Source of the DNA: Paraburkholderia sp.
GTDB lineage: Bacteria; Pseudomonadota; Gammaproteobacteria; Burkholderiales; Burkholderiaceae
Length of the DNA: 64,000 bases
Assembly: GCF_004298475.1 (NCBI RefSeq)
Contig: NZ_SCRP01000009.1
Location: forward strand, 1-64,000
Direction: 5' to 3'
Shown here: positions 17,827 through 26,757 of the stretch, piece by piece
Numbering within the stretch: position 1 is the stretch's first letter
Layout: every line of letters starts with the position of its first letter
Position numbers and translations under genes: made by a program
The notes under the pieces: model-generated
Database searches by the model: none
The model's input: the letters and a program-made list of their open reading frames with translations, nothing else
Told to the model about the DNA's origin: nothing

Positions 17827-18999
17827 TTACTTCGCGGCGCTCAGCTCGGCAGCCGGCAGCGGCTTGATCGCGCCGCCGTCCACCACGGCCACGACGGCGT
17901 GGCCCATCGTCAAGCCGCCGTGCGCGTCGACGCCGGTCAGCCCGTTCGGATTGTTGTCCGCCGCCAGGTTCTTGAGCGCCGCGTCGTACGCCTTGCGGAT
18001 CGCCACGGCGTCGGTCGTCGTGCCCGCCTGCTTCATCGCCAGCGCCGTCGCCCAGACCGCCGTGTAGTTGAGTGAGTTTTCCTGCGACGGCATGCGGCCA
18101 TCGTGCGTCTTCGCAAAGCGCGCGACGAACGTCTTCGCTGCGGGCGACGGGTCGTCGGACACGGGCATCACGCCCACCGATCCATCGAGCGCGCCGTAGC
18201 CGCCCGCGACCTTCGCGACTTCGTCGAGCTTGGCCTGGTCCATCACGACGAAGCCGCCCTTGAAGCCCAGCTCGCGCGCCTGGCGGATGATGAGTCCGGT
18301 GGGCTCGGACGGCCCGCCGACAAAAATCACGTTCGGCTTCGACGCGAGCACGCGGCTCACGCCGCTGTAAAAGTCGGTGGCGCGGTTATACGACATCGGG
18401 TTGTCGGCGACGACCGTGCCGCCCGCAGCCAGCCAGACCGGCTTGAATGCGGCGGTCCATGCCTTGCCGTAATCGGTGTCGGTGTTCGCGAGTGCAACGC
18501 CCTTGCCGAATTTGCCGATCTCATACTTCACGAACGATCCCGTATACGACGTGAACTCGGGCGGGATGCGCAGCGTGAGCGGATTGCCGCGTGCGGCCAG
18601 CTCCGGCACGCTCGTATAGGCGAGCAGCAGCAGCTTCTGTTGCTCGTTCATGGTCTGCACGGCGTAGCAGCCGCCCGAGTGCGGCACCAGCACGACCGGC
18701 GCACGGTATTCCTGCACGAGGCGGCGTGCGTTGATGGCGGTTTCGCTCGGGTTGTACTGATCGTCCAGCGCAACGATGTCCACCTTGACCTTCTTGCCCG
18801 CCACGACGAGCCCGGCCTGGTTGATCTCGGCCACCGCCATCTGCATGCCTTCGAGCACCTCCTTGCCGTATTTGGCCGCGCCGCCGCTCAGCGGGCCGGA
18901 ATAGCCGATATGGACGGTATCGTCGGCAAAGGCCGGCTGCGCTACGTGCGCGACGACAAGGGCCGCGATCAATGCCGGGGATAGCTGCTTGAGGGTCAT
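17827..18999 (-). CDS. Periplasmic binding protein of a HAAT (branched-chain-type) ABC transporter, 390 aa
   Basis: A Leu/Ile/Val-binding-protein-type (peripla_BP_6) receptor. The signal peptide (MTLKQLSPALIAALVVAHVA, cleavage after AFA) precedes DDTVHIGYSGPLSGGAAKYGKEVLEGMQMAVAEINQ-type sequence, the hallmark start of the family. A strong GGAGGAGA site lies before the ATG. It is the last gene of the operon livH-M-G-F-receptor, an order with the receptor at the 3' end. The adjacent IclR regulator and thioesterase point to an aromatic or carboxylic acid substrate rather than an amino acid, but this is inference. Confidence 0.88.
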   Translation of the reverse strand: MTLKQLSPALIAALVVAHVAQPAFADDTVHIGYSGPLSGGAAKYGKEVLEGMQMAVAEINQAGLVVAGKKVKVDIVALDDQYNPSETAINARRLVQEYRAPVVLVPHSGGCYAVQTMNEQQKLLLLAYTSVPELAARGNPLTLRIPPEFTSYTGSFVKYEIGKFGKGVALANTDTDYGKAWTAAFKPVWLAAGGTVVADNPMSYNRATDFYSGVSRVLASKPNVIFVGGPSEPTGLIIRQARELGFKGGFVVMDQAKLDEVAKVAGGYGALDGSVGVMPVSDDPSPAAKTFVARFAKTHDGRMPSQENSLNYTAVWATALAMKQAGTTTDAVAIRKAYDAALKNLAADNNPNGLTGVDAHGGLTMGHAVVAVVDGGAIKPLPAAELSAAK

Positions 19000-19056
19000 C
19001 GTCTGTCTCCTCCACGGAGTTTCAGTTGCTGTTGTTGTGACCGGCGTTCGCCGCGT

Positions 19057-19764
19057 TCAGCCGCCCACATAGGCGCGGCGCACCGCTTCGTTACCGGCGA
19101 GGCTCTCGTAGGTGCCTTCCAGAACGATCCGGCCGGCTTCCACGACATACGCGCGATGCGCGATCTTCAGCGCGGCATGGGCGTTCTGCTCGGCGAGCAG
19201 CACGGTGGTTCCCGCGCGGTTGATGCGCTGGATCACCTCGAACGTCTGCTTGACGATGAGCGGCGCGAGCCCGAGCGACGGCTCGTCGAGCAGCAGCACG
19301 CGCGGCCGGCTCATCAGCGCGCGGCCGATCGCGACCATCTGCTGCTGCCCGCCGCTCAGCGCGCCGGCTGCGTCGTCCTTGCGTTCTTCGAGTGCGGGAA
19401 AGAGGGCGAACACTTCGTCGAGGCGGCTGCGATTGCCCGCGCGATCACGCCGGTGCGTGTACGCGCCGAGCATCAGGTTCTTCAGCACCGACAAGCCCGG
19501 GAAGAGCTTGCGGCCTTCGGGGCAATGCACCACGCCTGCGCGCACGACATCGGCGGGCTGCTTGCCGACGAGATCGACGCCCTTGAGCCGGATGTGCCCC
19601 GCGCTTGCGCGAGTGAGCGCGCTGGCCGCGCGGAAGATCGAGCTTTTGCCCGCGCCGTTCGCGCCCAGCAACACGACGAGTTCCCCTTCGCCCGCATGCA
19701 GCGTGATGCCGTGCAGCGCGCGGAAACTGCCGTAGTCGAGGCACACGTCATTGAACGTCAGCAT
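19057..19764 (-). CDS. livF: HAAT ABC transporter ATPase, LivF-type, 235 aa
   Basis: One of two nucleotide-binding subunits. The Walker A motif is [11 protein letters not shown], the signature is [19 protein letters not shown], Walker B is [13 protein letters not shown], and the switch region is [12 protein letters not shown], as expected for LivF-type proteins of about 235 residues. The gene starts 17 bases inside the 3' end of livG, so the two are co-translated. The gap to the receptor gene downstream is 57 bp. Confidence 0.92.
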   Translation of the reverse strand: MLTFNDVCLDYGSFRALHGITLHAGEGELVVLLGANGAGKSSIFRAASALTRASAGHIRLKGVDLVGKQPADVVRAGVVHCPEGRKLFPGLSVLKNLMLGAYTHRRDRAGNRSRLDEVFALFPALEERKDDAAGALSGGQQQMVAIGRALMSRPRVLLLDEPSLGLAPLIVKQTFEVIQRINRAGTTVLLAEQNAHAALKIAHRAYVVEAGRIVLEGTYESLAGNEAVRRAYVGG

Positions 19765-20515
19765 GGTCGCTCCCGAGATAGGCGTCGATCACCGCCTGGT
19801 TCGTGCGGATCTCCGCCGGCGTGCCTTCGGCAATCTTTTCGCCGTGGTCGAGGACCATGATCTTGTCGGCGAGATTCATGATCATGTTCATCTTGTGCTC
19901 CACGAGGCACACGGTCATGCCCGCGGTCGCGATCTTGCGGATCAGTTCGGCGAGCCCGTCCGTCTCCTCGGGATTGATGCCGCCCGCGGGTTCGTCGAGC
20001 AGCAGCAACGCAGGCTCGGTCGCCAGCGCGAGCGCAATCGCCACGCGCTTGCGCTCCTCCTGGGTGATGTCGCCGGCCGACCGTGCCTCGATATTCGACA
20101 GGCCGACGAAATTCAGCGCGTCGCGCGCCTTCTCGCGGCAGGCGCGCTCCTCGGCCTTGCAGCGCCGCGTGCGCAGCAGCACGTCGAGCAGGCCCGAGCG
20201 CGTGCGCAGCCGGTGCCCGACGATCAGGTTGTCGAGGACGGTCGCGCCTTCGAAGAGCGTCGTCGCCTGGAACGTACGCGCCACGCCAAGGCGCGCCATC
20301 TGGTCCGCGCGCAGTCCTGCCACGTCCCGGCCGCGCAGGCGGATCGCGCCGCCCGTCGGCCGGTACATGCCGCTGATCAGATTGAAGAACGTCGTCTTGC
20401 CCGCGCCGTTGGGACCGATGATCGCGTTGACCTTACAGGGCTCGATCTTCGTGCTGACGCCGGTAACGGCGCACAGGCCGCCGAAGCGCTTGGTGAGATT
20501 GTCGATTTCAAGCAT
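19748..20515 (-). CDS. livG: HAAT ABC transporter ATPase, LivG-type, 255 aa
   Basis: The second nucleotide-binding subunit. The Walker A motif is [18 protein letters not shown]. LivG-type features include the longer segment between Q-loop and signature ([21 protein letters not shown]), the degenerate signature [15 protein letters not shown], Walker [16 protein letters not shown] and the switch [13 protein letters not shown]. The usual signature is LSYGQQR or similar, so the ITQEERK variant is slightly odd. It overlaps livM by eight bases and livF by 17. Confidence 0.92.
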   Translation of the reverse strand: MLEIDNLTKRFGGLCAVTGVSTKIEPCKVNAIIGPNGAGKTTFFNLISGMYRPTGGAIRLRGRDVAGLRADQMARLGVARTFQATTLFEGATVLDNLIVGHRLRTRSGLLDVLLRTRRCKAEERACREKARDALNFVGLSNIEARSAGDITQEERKRVAIALALATEPALLLLDEPAGGINPEETDGLAELIRKIATAGMTVCLVEHKMNMIMNLADKIMVLDHGEKIAEGTPAEIRTNQAVIDAYLGSDHADVQ

Positions 20516-21506
20516 GGCCGTCTCCTTGCGGTGCGCGGCGCACGGCGGCGGCCTGCGGCATGCGGCGCAGCGCGAGGCGGCTGCGGGCGCTCTCGTAAAA
20601 GCCGACCAGCCCGCGCGGCAGAAAGATCAGCAATGCGATCAGAAGCGGACCGAAGACGAGAAAGCGGTAGTCCTGCATGAACTGCAGATACTGCGTGATC
20701 CACGGCACGGCGAGCGCGCCGATCAACGGACCGGCCAGCGTCCCCACGCCGCCCACCATCATGTACATCGTCATGTCGAAGGTATGGTCGATGCCTGCGA
20801 GATCGGGGCCGAGAAAGCGGACGAAACCCGCATAGAGACCGCCGGCGATGCCCGCGTAGAACGTCGAGATCAGGAACGCCAGCAGCTTGTTGCGCATGAG
20901 ATCGATGCCGAGCGCCTGGGCGAGGTTTTCGCCGTTGCGGATGGCAATGAATGTGTGCCCGAGCAACGAATGGACGATGCGGTGCATGAGCCAGAGCCCG
21001 GCGGCGAGGAAAGCGAGCGTGAGGTAGTAGAGCGAGCGCGGGCTGTCGAACGATATGGGACCAAACCCGGGCGGCGCGGCGATGCCCATGATGCCGACTA
21101 CGCCGTGCGTGAGGCTGTCCCATTTCTCGATGACGAGAAAGATGATGTAGCCCACGCACAGCGTGAAGATCGCGAAGTAGTTGCCCCTCAGTCGCAGCGA
21201 CAGGATGCCGACGCAGAACCCGATCGCGACGCATACGACGCCCGAAAGCGCGAACGCGATCCAGAACGGCACGTGGTAATCCACGGTCAGGATGCCGACC
21301 GTATACGCGCCGATGGCCATGAAGCCGCCATGCGCGAGATTGAACTGGCCGGCGTAGCCGGTGATGAGATTCAGGCCGACCGTTGCGAGCGCAAAGATGT
21401 AGGCCGTAGACATGACCGTCAACGAATAGTCGTTGTGCACCAGGAGCGGCAGTGCGAGGCCGAGCGCGAGCAGCGCGAGCCATCCGGCGTGGCGTGCGGT
21501 AATCAT
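20508..21506 (-). CDS. livM: HAAT ABC transporter permease, LivM-type, 332 aa
   Basis: A polytopic inner-membrane permease with 8-10 hydrophobic segments and the family block LITGYAGQFNLAHGGFMAIGAYT, followed by VVGIMGIAAPPGFGPI and the EAA-like GENLAQALGIDLMRNKLLAFLIS loop. ATG 21506 (MITARHAG) overlaps the livH stop (ATGA, 21503-21506), which fixes the start; the frame is open much further upstream only because it runs through livH. Pairs with LivH to form the pore. Confidence 0.92.
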   Translation of the reverse strand: MITARHAGWLALLALGLALPLLVHNDYSLTVMSTAYIFALATVGLNLITGYAGQFNLAHGGFMAIGAYTVGILTVDYHVPFWIAFALSGVVCVAIGFCVGILSLRLRGNYFAIFTLCVGYIIFLVIEKWDSLTHGVVGIMGIAAPPGFGPISFDSPRSLYYLTLAFLAAGLWLMHRIVHSLLGHTFIAIRNGENLAQALGIDLMRNKLLAFLISTFYAGIAGGLYAGFVRFLGPDLAGIDHTFDMTMYMMVGGVGTLAGPLIGALAVPWITQYLQFMQDYRFLVFGPLLIALLIFLPRGLVGFYESARSRLALRRMPQAAAVRRAPQGDGHA

Positions 21507-22372
21507 GATGCGCGCACCTCCCTGGCGAAGAGACCTTGCGGGCGCAACGAGAGGATCGCGACGAGCAGCACGAAGGCGATCAGATCCTGATAGTCGGGCG
21601 AAACGTAGAACGCGCCGAAGCTTTCGGCGAGCCCGATGATGAGGCCGCCCGCGATGGCGCCCGGCACGCTGCCCATGCCGCCGAGGATGATGATGACGAA
21701 TGCCTTGAGGATCACGAGCTGCCCCATGGCCGGATAGATGAGATTGATCGGCGCGTAAAGCGCGGCGGCAACGGCAGCAAGCGCGCCGGAGATCGCGAAC
21801 GTGGCCATGCCGGCCTTGCGCGGATCGATGCCCATCAGCGCGGCGCCTTCGCGGTTCTGCGCGACGGCGAGGATGGTCGATCCGGCGACCGTGTGATGCA
21901 GGAACAACTGCAGCGCGAGCACGAGTCCAAATGCGCCGCCGATGATCAGGAGCCGCTGAATCGGCGCGATGACCCCGGAGAATTCGACGACCCCGGACCA
22001 CGGCGGCGACATGCGGTGAAAGTCGGTGCCCCAGAGCACTTGCGCGGCGGCCTGCAGGAACAGCATCAGGCCGATGGCGGCGATCATCGGGGCGAGGCCC
22101 GAAGCGTTGCGCAGCGGATGGAACACGAGCCGCTCGGCGAGGACGGCAAGGGCCGCTACGCACACGGCGGCGGCGGCCATGCCGACCCAGTAGTTCAGAC
22201 CGAGACGGGTCGTCAGAAAGAACGCGGCAAAGGCGCCGACCATGTAGAACGCGCCGTGTGCGAAGTTCGGCACCGCCATGATGCCGTACACGAGCGTGAG
22301 GCCCAGCGCGACGAGACTGTAGACGCCGCCAAGCGTCAAGCCGTTGAGCACCTGCTGCAAGAACAGATCCAC
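21503..22372 (-). CDS. livH: HAAT ABC transporter permease, LivH-type, 289 aa
   Basis: First gene of the operon. The chosen start is a GTG (VDLFLQQVLNGLTLGGVYSLVALGLTLVYG) because an AGGAGG ribosome binding site lies just upstream and the LivH family begins with this LQQVLNGL motif; the upstream ATG at 22423 would add 17 unconserved residues. About eight membrane segments and the family loop MGIDPRKAGMATFAISGALAAVAAAL are visible, then ILGGMGSVPGAIAGGLIIGLAE. Confidence 0.92.
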   Translation of the reverse strand: MDLFLQQVLNGLTLGGVYSLVALGLTLVYGIMAVPNFAHGAFYMVGAFAAFFLTTRLGLNYWVGMAAAAVCVAALAVLAERLVFHPLRNASGLAPMIAAIGLMLFLQAAAQVLWGTDFHRMSPPWSGVVEFSGVIAPIQRLLIIGGAFGLVLALQLFLHHTVAGSTILAVAQNREGAALMGIDPRKAGMATFAISGALAAVAAALYAPINLIYPAMGQLVILKAFVIIILGGMGSVPGAIAGGLIIGLAESFGAFYVSPDYQDLIAFVLLVAILSLRPQGLFAREVRAS

Positions 22373-22809
22373 CCTGATCCTCCTGAAAACGGGAAACCGG
22401 TGTACTGCTGAGGCTGTTGCCACTGTGACCGCTATGACTGCTATTGACTGCCGTTACCGCGTGATTCGCGCTGTCGTCGTGGCCGCATGCGGGCATGGCG
22501 ATGGCGCGCGTCAGGGCATCATTTGGCAATGGATTCCGCTATGCAGTCAGCCTGGGGGAAATACCGAATGGTCGTTCGTTTTGTGCGGATCGCTTTGCAG
22601 GGCGGGATGGCGAACGTTTTGTGGCCGTGGCTTGCGCGGGCATTACGGCCAGGTCGGCTGGTGCTCGAATGAAGTCTTTTGCAGTGATTCTGCAGTGCAG
22701 ACCTCATTGCCGAATGCTGGAATTCGGCAATGAGAACGCGTAAGGAATGAAGCAGGGCCGCCGGTCGTTCGCGCGGCCCGTTCAGGGTTACAGCAGCGGA
22801 TTGATCGAC
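22373..22809. other. Intergenic region upstream of livH, containing a strong hairpin
   Basis: No coding frame is credible. The livH promoter must lie here unless it is read from msrC. The main feature is the inverted repeat at 22703-22734. Confidence 0.4.
22703..22734. repeat. Perfect 13-bp inverted repeat with 6-nt loop
   Basis: CTCATTGCCGAAT (22703-22715) and ATTCGGCAATGAG (22722-22734) are exact complements around GCTGGA. There is no T-run on either side, so it is not a standard intrinsic terminator. It lies between the end of msrC and the start of livH, both on the minus strand, so it may end msrC transcription in a Rho-dependent way, be an operator, or fold in RNA. Confidence 0.7.
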
Positions 22810-23322
22810 TCAATCGCCCTTGCGTGCGGCGGTTTTCCAGCCAGATTCGACGAACACGCGGCACAGCGCTTCCATGCCTTTCGCGTCTTCGTCATCGAAG
22901 CGGGCGATCTGCGGGCTGTCCACGTCCCACACGCCGATCAGCGTGCCATCGGGCGCGACGAGCGGCACAACGATTTCCGATTGCGACGCCGAATCGCAGG
23001 CAATGTGGCCGGCAAACGCGTTCACGTCGCGCACGATCTGCGTTTCGCGCGTTTGCGCTGCAGTACCGCACACGCCTTTGCCCAGCCCGATGCGCACGCA
23101 CGCGGGTTTGCCCTGGAACGGGCCGACGACCAGTTCCTTGCCGTCGAAGAAATAAAAACCGGCCCAGTTGAGCCCTTCGAGCGAGTTGAACACGAGCGAC
23201 GAAAAATTCGCCGCGTTGGCGATGACGTCGGGCTCGCCTTCGATCATCGCGCGCGCCTGGGCGGCGAGTGTTTCGTAGAGGGCGGGTTTGTCGGCGGGGA
23301 GGGGGCTGTCGAGTGCAAACAT
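22810..23322 (-). CDS. msrC: Free methionine-(R)-sulfoxide reductase (GAF-type, MsrC), 170 aa
   Basis: A stand-alone GAF-domain enzyme that reduces free Met-(R)-O using thioredoxin. The three conserved cysteines are present with the family spacing: Cys75 (KPACVRI), Cys85 (GVCGTAA) and Cys109 (HIACDS). The family motifs NWAGFYF and GVWDVDSP are intact, and the length is typical. Cytoplasmic. No operon partner is visible: the next gene upstream is divergent (ttuC-like, plus strand). Related to oxidative-stress repair. Confidence 0.93.
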   Translation of the reverse strand: MFALDSPLPADKPALYETLAAQARAMIEGEPDVIANAANFSSLVFNSLEGLNWAGFYFFDGKELVVGPFQGKPACVRIGLGKGVCGTAAQTRETQIVRDVNAFAGHIACDSASQSEIVVPLVAPDGTLIGVWDVDSPQIARFDDEDAKGMEALCRVFVESGWKTAARKGD

Positions 23323-23570
23323 GGGACGTTACCGGGTAGTGGGCGATGCGAAGCCATCGCGACGAGATCGTGACGAAGCAGCGTGGGAGTGTAGGCGAGT
23401 TTGGGCCGCTGCGCCAAAGGGACACACGCGGGACGCGCGCTCAGGATTATCCACGTTTCGTGTTGAATGGCGCCACGCGAACGCAGCTTGTTTCCGTGGC
23501 GTTTTCAGGCATGCTGGCGGTCATAACGCGCGGATCAATGCCGGTTCGCGCCAGCAACGGAGAACGAGAC

Positions 23571-24659
23571 ATGAGCAAGACGTACAGGGTGGCCGCCATT
23601 GCGGGCGACGGCATCGGTCGGGAGGTGATGCCGGAGGGGCTGCGCGTGGTGCAGGCGGCGGCGAAGCAATTCGGTCTTTCGATCGAATTCACGCACTTCG
23701 CGTGGGCGAGCTGCGACTACTACCTCGAACACGGCAAGATGATGCCCGACGACTGGTTTGCCACGCTCAAGGATTTCGACGCGATCTACTTCGGCGCGGT
23801 GGGCTGGCCCGACAAGGTGCCCGATCACATTTCGCTGTGGGGATCGCTCCTCAGGTTCCGCCGCGACTTCGACCAGTACGTGAACCTGCGCCCGGTGCGC
23901 CTGCTGCCTGGCGTGCCGTGCCCGCTCGCGAACCGTAAGCCCGGCGATATCGATTTCCTCGTTGTGCGCGAGAACACCGAGGGCGAATACAGTTCGGTGG
24001 GCGGCAAGATGTTCGAGGGCACCGAGCGCGAGTTCGTGCTGCAGGAGTCGGTGTTCACGCGTCACGGCGTGGACCGCATCCTGAAGTTTGCCTTCGAGGC
24101 GGCCAGCAAGCGCGCGCGCAAGAAGCTCACGGCGGCGACGAAGTCGAACGGTATCGCGATCAGCATGCCGTACTGGGACGAGCGCGTGGCCGCGATGGGC
24201 GAGCAGTACCCGGATGTGACGTGGGACAAGCAGCACATCGACATTCTCTCGGCGCGTTTCGTACTGCAGCCCGACCGCTTCGACGTGGTGGTGGCCTCGA
24301 ACCTGTTCGGCGACATCCTCTCGGATCTCGGACCCGCCTGCACGGGCACGATCGGCCTCGCGGCTTCGGCGAACCTGAATCCGGAGCGGACGTTTCCGTC
24401 GTTGTTCGAGCCGGTGCACGGCTCGGCGCCGGACATCTTCGGCAAGAAGATCGCCAATCCGGTTGCGATGATCTGGTCGGGCGCGATGATGCTGGAGTTC
24501 CTCGGCAACGGCGACGCGCGCTTCACGCAGGCGCACGATGCGATCATGCGCGCCATCGAGAAGGTGCTCGTGGAAGGGCCGCGCACGCCCGATATGGGCG
24601 GCACGGCCAATACCGCGGACGTCGGCGAGGCTGTCGCCGCTGCGCTAGTAGTGGGGTAA
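23571..24659 (+). CDS. Tartrate / D-malate-type dehydrogenase (decarboxylating), 362 aa
   Basis: A beta-decarboxylating dehydrogenase of the isocitrate/isopropylmalate family, closest in pattern to tartrate dehydrogenase TtuC and D-malate dehydrogenase DmlA. Visible marks are the N-terminal GDGIGREVMPEGLRV, the substrate-binding arginines in FRRDFDQYVNLRPVRLLPG, RENTEGEYSSVGG, the Asp cluster in ASNLFGDILSDLG binding the divalent metal, and the NAD-binding LFEPVHGSAPDIFGK. ATG 23571 follows GGAGA; the upstream frame extension is unconserved. Which 2-hydroxyacid it prefers cannot be told from this sequence by eye. Confidence 0.9.
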   Translation: MSKTYRVAAIAGDGIGREVMPEGLRVVQAAAKQFGLSIEFTHFAWASCDYYLEHGKMMPDDWFATLKDFDAIYFGAVGWPDKVPDHISLWGSLLRFRRDFDQYVNLRPVRLLPGVPCPLANRKPGDIDFLVVRENTEGEYSSVGGKMFEGTEREFVLQESVFTRHGVDRILKFAFEAASKRARKKLTAATKSNGIAISMPYWDERVAAMGEQYPDVTWDKQHIDILSARFVLQPDRFDVVVASNLFGDILSDLGPACTGTIGLAASANLNPERTFPSLFEPVHGSAPDIFGKKIANPVAMIWSGAMMLEFLGNGDARFTQAHDAIMRAIEKVLVEGPRTPDMGGTANTADVGEAVAAALVVG

Positions 24660-24771
24660 TAAGCGGGGCAATGAGGCGTTCGCGCAGTTCGGAATCGGCA
24701 TCGCCGCGCAGGAGCCGGCAGGCGCGTGAAGCGTGTGGAAAGCGCGCGTGATGCAGTTATGGCGGGCGGAC

Positions 24772-25032
24772 TCAGTTTTCGTCGGCGCCGTCGAGCGCCT
24801 TGCGGTCGCGGCGCTCCTCGTTGCCGCGTCGCGCCCGCATGCGCTGGCGCGACAAGGCGGCGATGACTTCGCCCGTGCTCGCGCCCGCGGGGATCTCGTT
24901 GCGGATCACGTTGGCCACCATCGGCAGGCCCTTGCGCTGACGCTGCAATGCCCGCGCGATGGCCGTGCGGCAATCCTCGCCGTGACAATCCCATTCGTCA
25001 CGGGCTTTTCCGCAGTAACGGCATGTGTCCAT
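24772..25032 (-). CDS. Small cysteine-rich protein, 86 aa, probable zinc binding
   Basis: The N-terminus MDTCRYCGKARDEWDCHGEDC holds four cysteines (4, 7, 16, 21) spaced CX2C...CX4C, a likely zinc ribbon-like knot. The rest is helical and strongly basic, ending in a charged tail (RQRMRARRGNEERRDRKAL). It is soluble and possibly binds nucleic acid. I do not recognise a named family. It is followed by, but not overlapping, the yceH homologue upstream in the same direction. Confidence 0.6.
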   Translation of the reverse strand: MDTCRYCGKARDEWDCHGEDCRTAIARALQRQRKGLPMVANVIRNEIPAGASTGEVIAALSRQRMRARRGNEERRDRKALDGADEN

Positions 25033-25109
25033 CGCGCAAGTTTAACTGGAAACACGGCGCGGATTCGGGGCGCTATCGGGGGCGGCCCGCGATGCGGTGT
25101 TCGTCGCGG

Positions 25110-25832
25110 TTAAGCAGCAGGCGACGACTCGTCCGGTGAGATGCCCAGTTCCGCCGCCATCCGCTCGACCAGTGCGCGCAGTCGGGCCACTTCGTCGGCG
25201 AGGCGCTCGTGATCGCTTTTGAGCGCATCGAATTGCGCGAACGAAACGCCGTCGCGCGCGGGTTCCATTTCGCTCATCGCAACGCTGCCCGCCACCGCGC
25301 CAATGTCCACCTCGCCGCACAACAGATGCACCCAGCGATTCTCGCGCTCGCCAGGCGCGCGCGGTAGTTTTACGACGAGCGGCGGTTCGCGGTCGGCGAG
25401 TTCGCCAAGGAACGCCTCGACCGACGAAACGTCGGCGAATCCATGCAGACGAGCGGAATTCAGCCGCAGTTCGGCGGCGGTCTGCGCGCCGCGCAGCAGC
25501 AGCACCGCGATCAGCGCGACGGCCTGGCTCGGAATGCCGAGCACGCGGCTCAGGTTGTGCTCGAAGCGCGGCACCCGGCTGCTGCTGCCCTCGAACACGA
25601 GGCTCAGATGCTTGAGGTCCTCGATCGCGCCCAGCACCTCGGTTTCGGTGACGTTCATCACGGGCGCGCGCGCAGTCTTCTGATTGCAGCCCGATGTCAG
25701 CGAATTCAGCGACAGCGGGTAAGTGTCCGGCACCGTCTGCTGCTTCTCGACCAGCACGCCGACGATGCGCGCCTCCAGTTGCGTAAGGGCACGCAGGGCG
25801 CGCGGCGAGGAACTATCGGCAGGAAAATTCAT
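25110..25832 (-). CDS. yceH: YceH family (DUF480) protein, 240 aa
   Basis: A conserved UPF0502/DUF480 protein made of two winged-helix domains. The family opening RALTQLEARIVGVLVEKQQTVPDTYPLSLNSLTSGCNQKT is almost universal, followed by VLGAIEDLKHL and the RVPRFEHNL motif. A heptad-like C-terminal helix (FDALKSDHERLADEVARLRALVERMAAEL) could form a coiled coil. ATG 25832 (MNFPADSS) is used because similarity starts just after it; the frame is open to 25991. Molecular role is unknown in the family. Confidence 0.9.
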   Translation of the reverse strand: MNFPADSSSPRALRALTQLEARIVGVLVEKQQTVPDTYPLSLNSLTSGCNQKTARAPVMNVTETEVLGAIEDLKHLSLVFEGSSSRVPRFEHNLSRVLGIPSQAVALIAVLLLRGAQTAAELRLNSARLHGFADVSSVEAFLGELADREPPLVVKLPRAPGERENRWVHLLCGEVDIGAVAGSVAMSEMEPARDGVSFAQFDALKSDHERLADEVARLRALVERMAAELGISPDESSPAA

Positions 25833-26016
25833 AAACAGACTCGGTTTTCGGAGATCGATCGTGGGGCTCGATGATACTCGGGTCTGCCGGGAGCGACAGG
25901 GTTGCACGAGGTCCGTCACAATCACGCCCGAGGACCGGACCGGCGGGCGATGCGCCTCGAAGCCCCTCGAAGCCCCGCCGTCCGGATTCAACGCTTCGTT
26001 TTCAAGGAAATGCGCG

Positions 26017-26493
26017 ATGGCATACGGTCAGCACAAGTACAGCGTCACGGTGGAATGGACGGGCAACAAGGGCACCGGCACATCGGGATATCGCGACTAC
26101 AGCCGCGATCACATCATTCGCGCGGGCGCCAAACCGGAGATTCCCGGCTCATCGGATGCGGCATTCCTCGGCGACGCCGCGCGCTGGAATCCCGAAGACC
26201 TGCTCGTGGCGGCGGCATCGGCATGCCACAAGCTCTGGTATCTGCATTTGTGCGCGGATGCGGGCATTCGCGTTCTCGCGTATGCGGACGAGGCGGAAGG
26301 CACGATGCTGGACACTCCGGACGAGGGGCGGTTCACGCAGATCGTCCTGCGCCCGCGCGTCACGCTTCGCCCCGGCGACGACCGCGAACTGGCCGAACAG
26401 CTTCACCACACCGCCCATGCGAAATGCTACGTGGCGAACTCGGTCAATTTCCCCATCCTTTGCGAGCCGACAATCGAGTTCGCTTCTGCGTAG
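26017..26493 (+). CDS. OsmC-like thiol peroxidase family protein, 158 aa
   Basis: An OsmC-type fold protein. Two redox cysteines characteristic of the family are seen, Cys70 (VAAASACHKLWYLHLC) and Cys137 (HTAHAKCYVANSVNFPI), along with the catalytic-pocket residues in NPEDLL. Members reduce organic hydroperoxides, or remain uncharacterised (YhfA type). An AAGGA site lies about ten bases before ATG 26017, which decides the start; the frame is open from 25723. It is divergent from yceH with a short shared promoter region. Confidence 0.85.
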   Translation: MAYGQHKYSVTVEWTGNKGTGTSGYRDYSRDHIIRAGAKPEIPGSSDAAFLGDAARWNPEDLLVAAASACHKLWYLHLCADAGIRVLAYADEAEGTMLDTPDEGRFTQIVLRPRVTLRPGDDRELAEQLHHTAHAKCYVANSVNFPILCEPTIEFASA

Positions 26494-26757
26494 CGCGCGG
26501 CGCTTTGCCGCTATCGTTCGCACCCACGCCCGCCCGTGCTGGATCCGGCGCGCGGCCCAGGGGATCCGTGCGCGGCGGACGGCATGCCTTGCCCTATGCC
26601 GCGCGCCTAAAGTTTTGTAGTTTCGTGCCGTTGTCATAATCCGGAGCCGTAAATCCATCGATCTTGCGAATCGCAAGCGGTCATGCGCGCCCGCCAACAG
26701 ACAAAAAATAGGATCGAGGGTGTGCCACGGCTGACTTCGACCCGCCGGAGATGGGAA

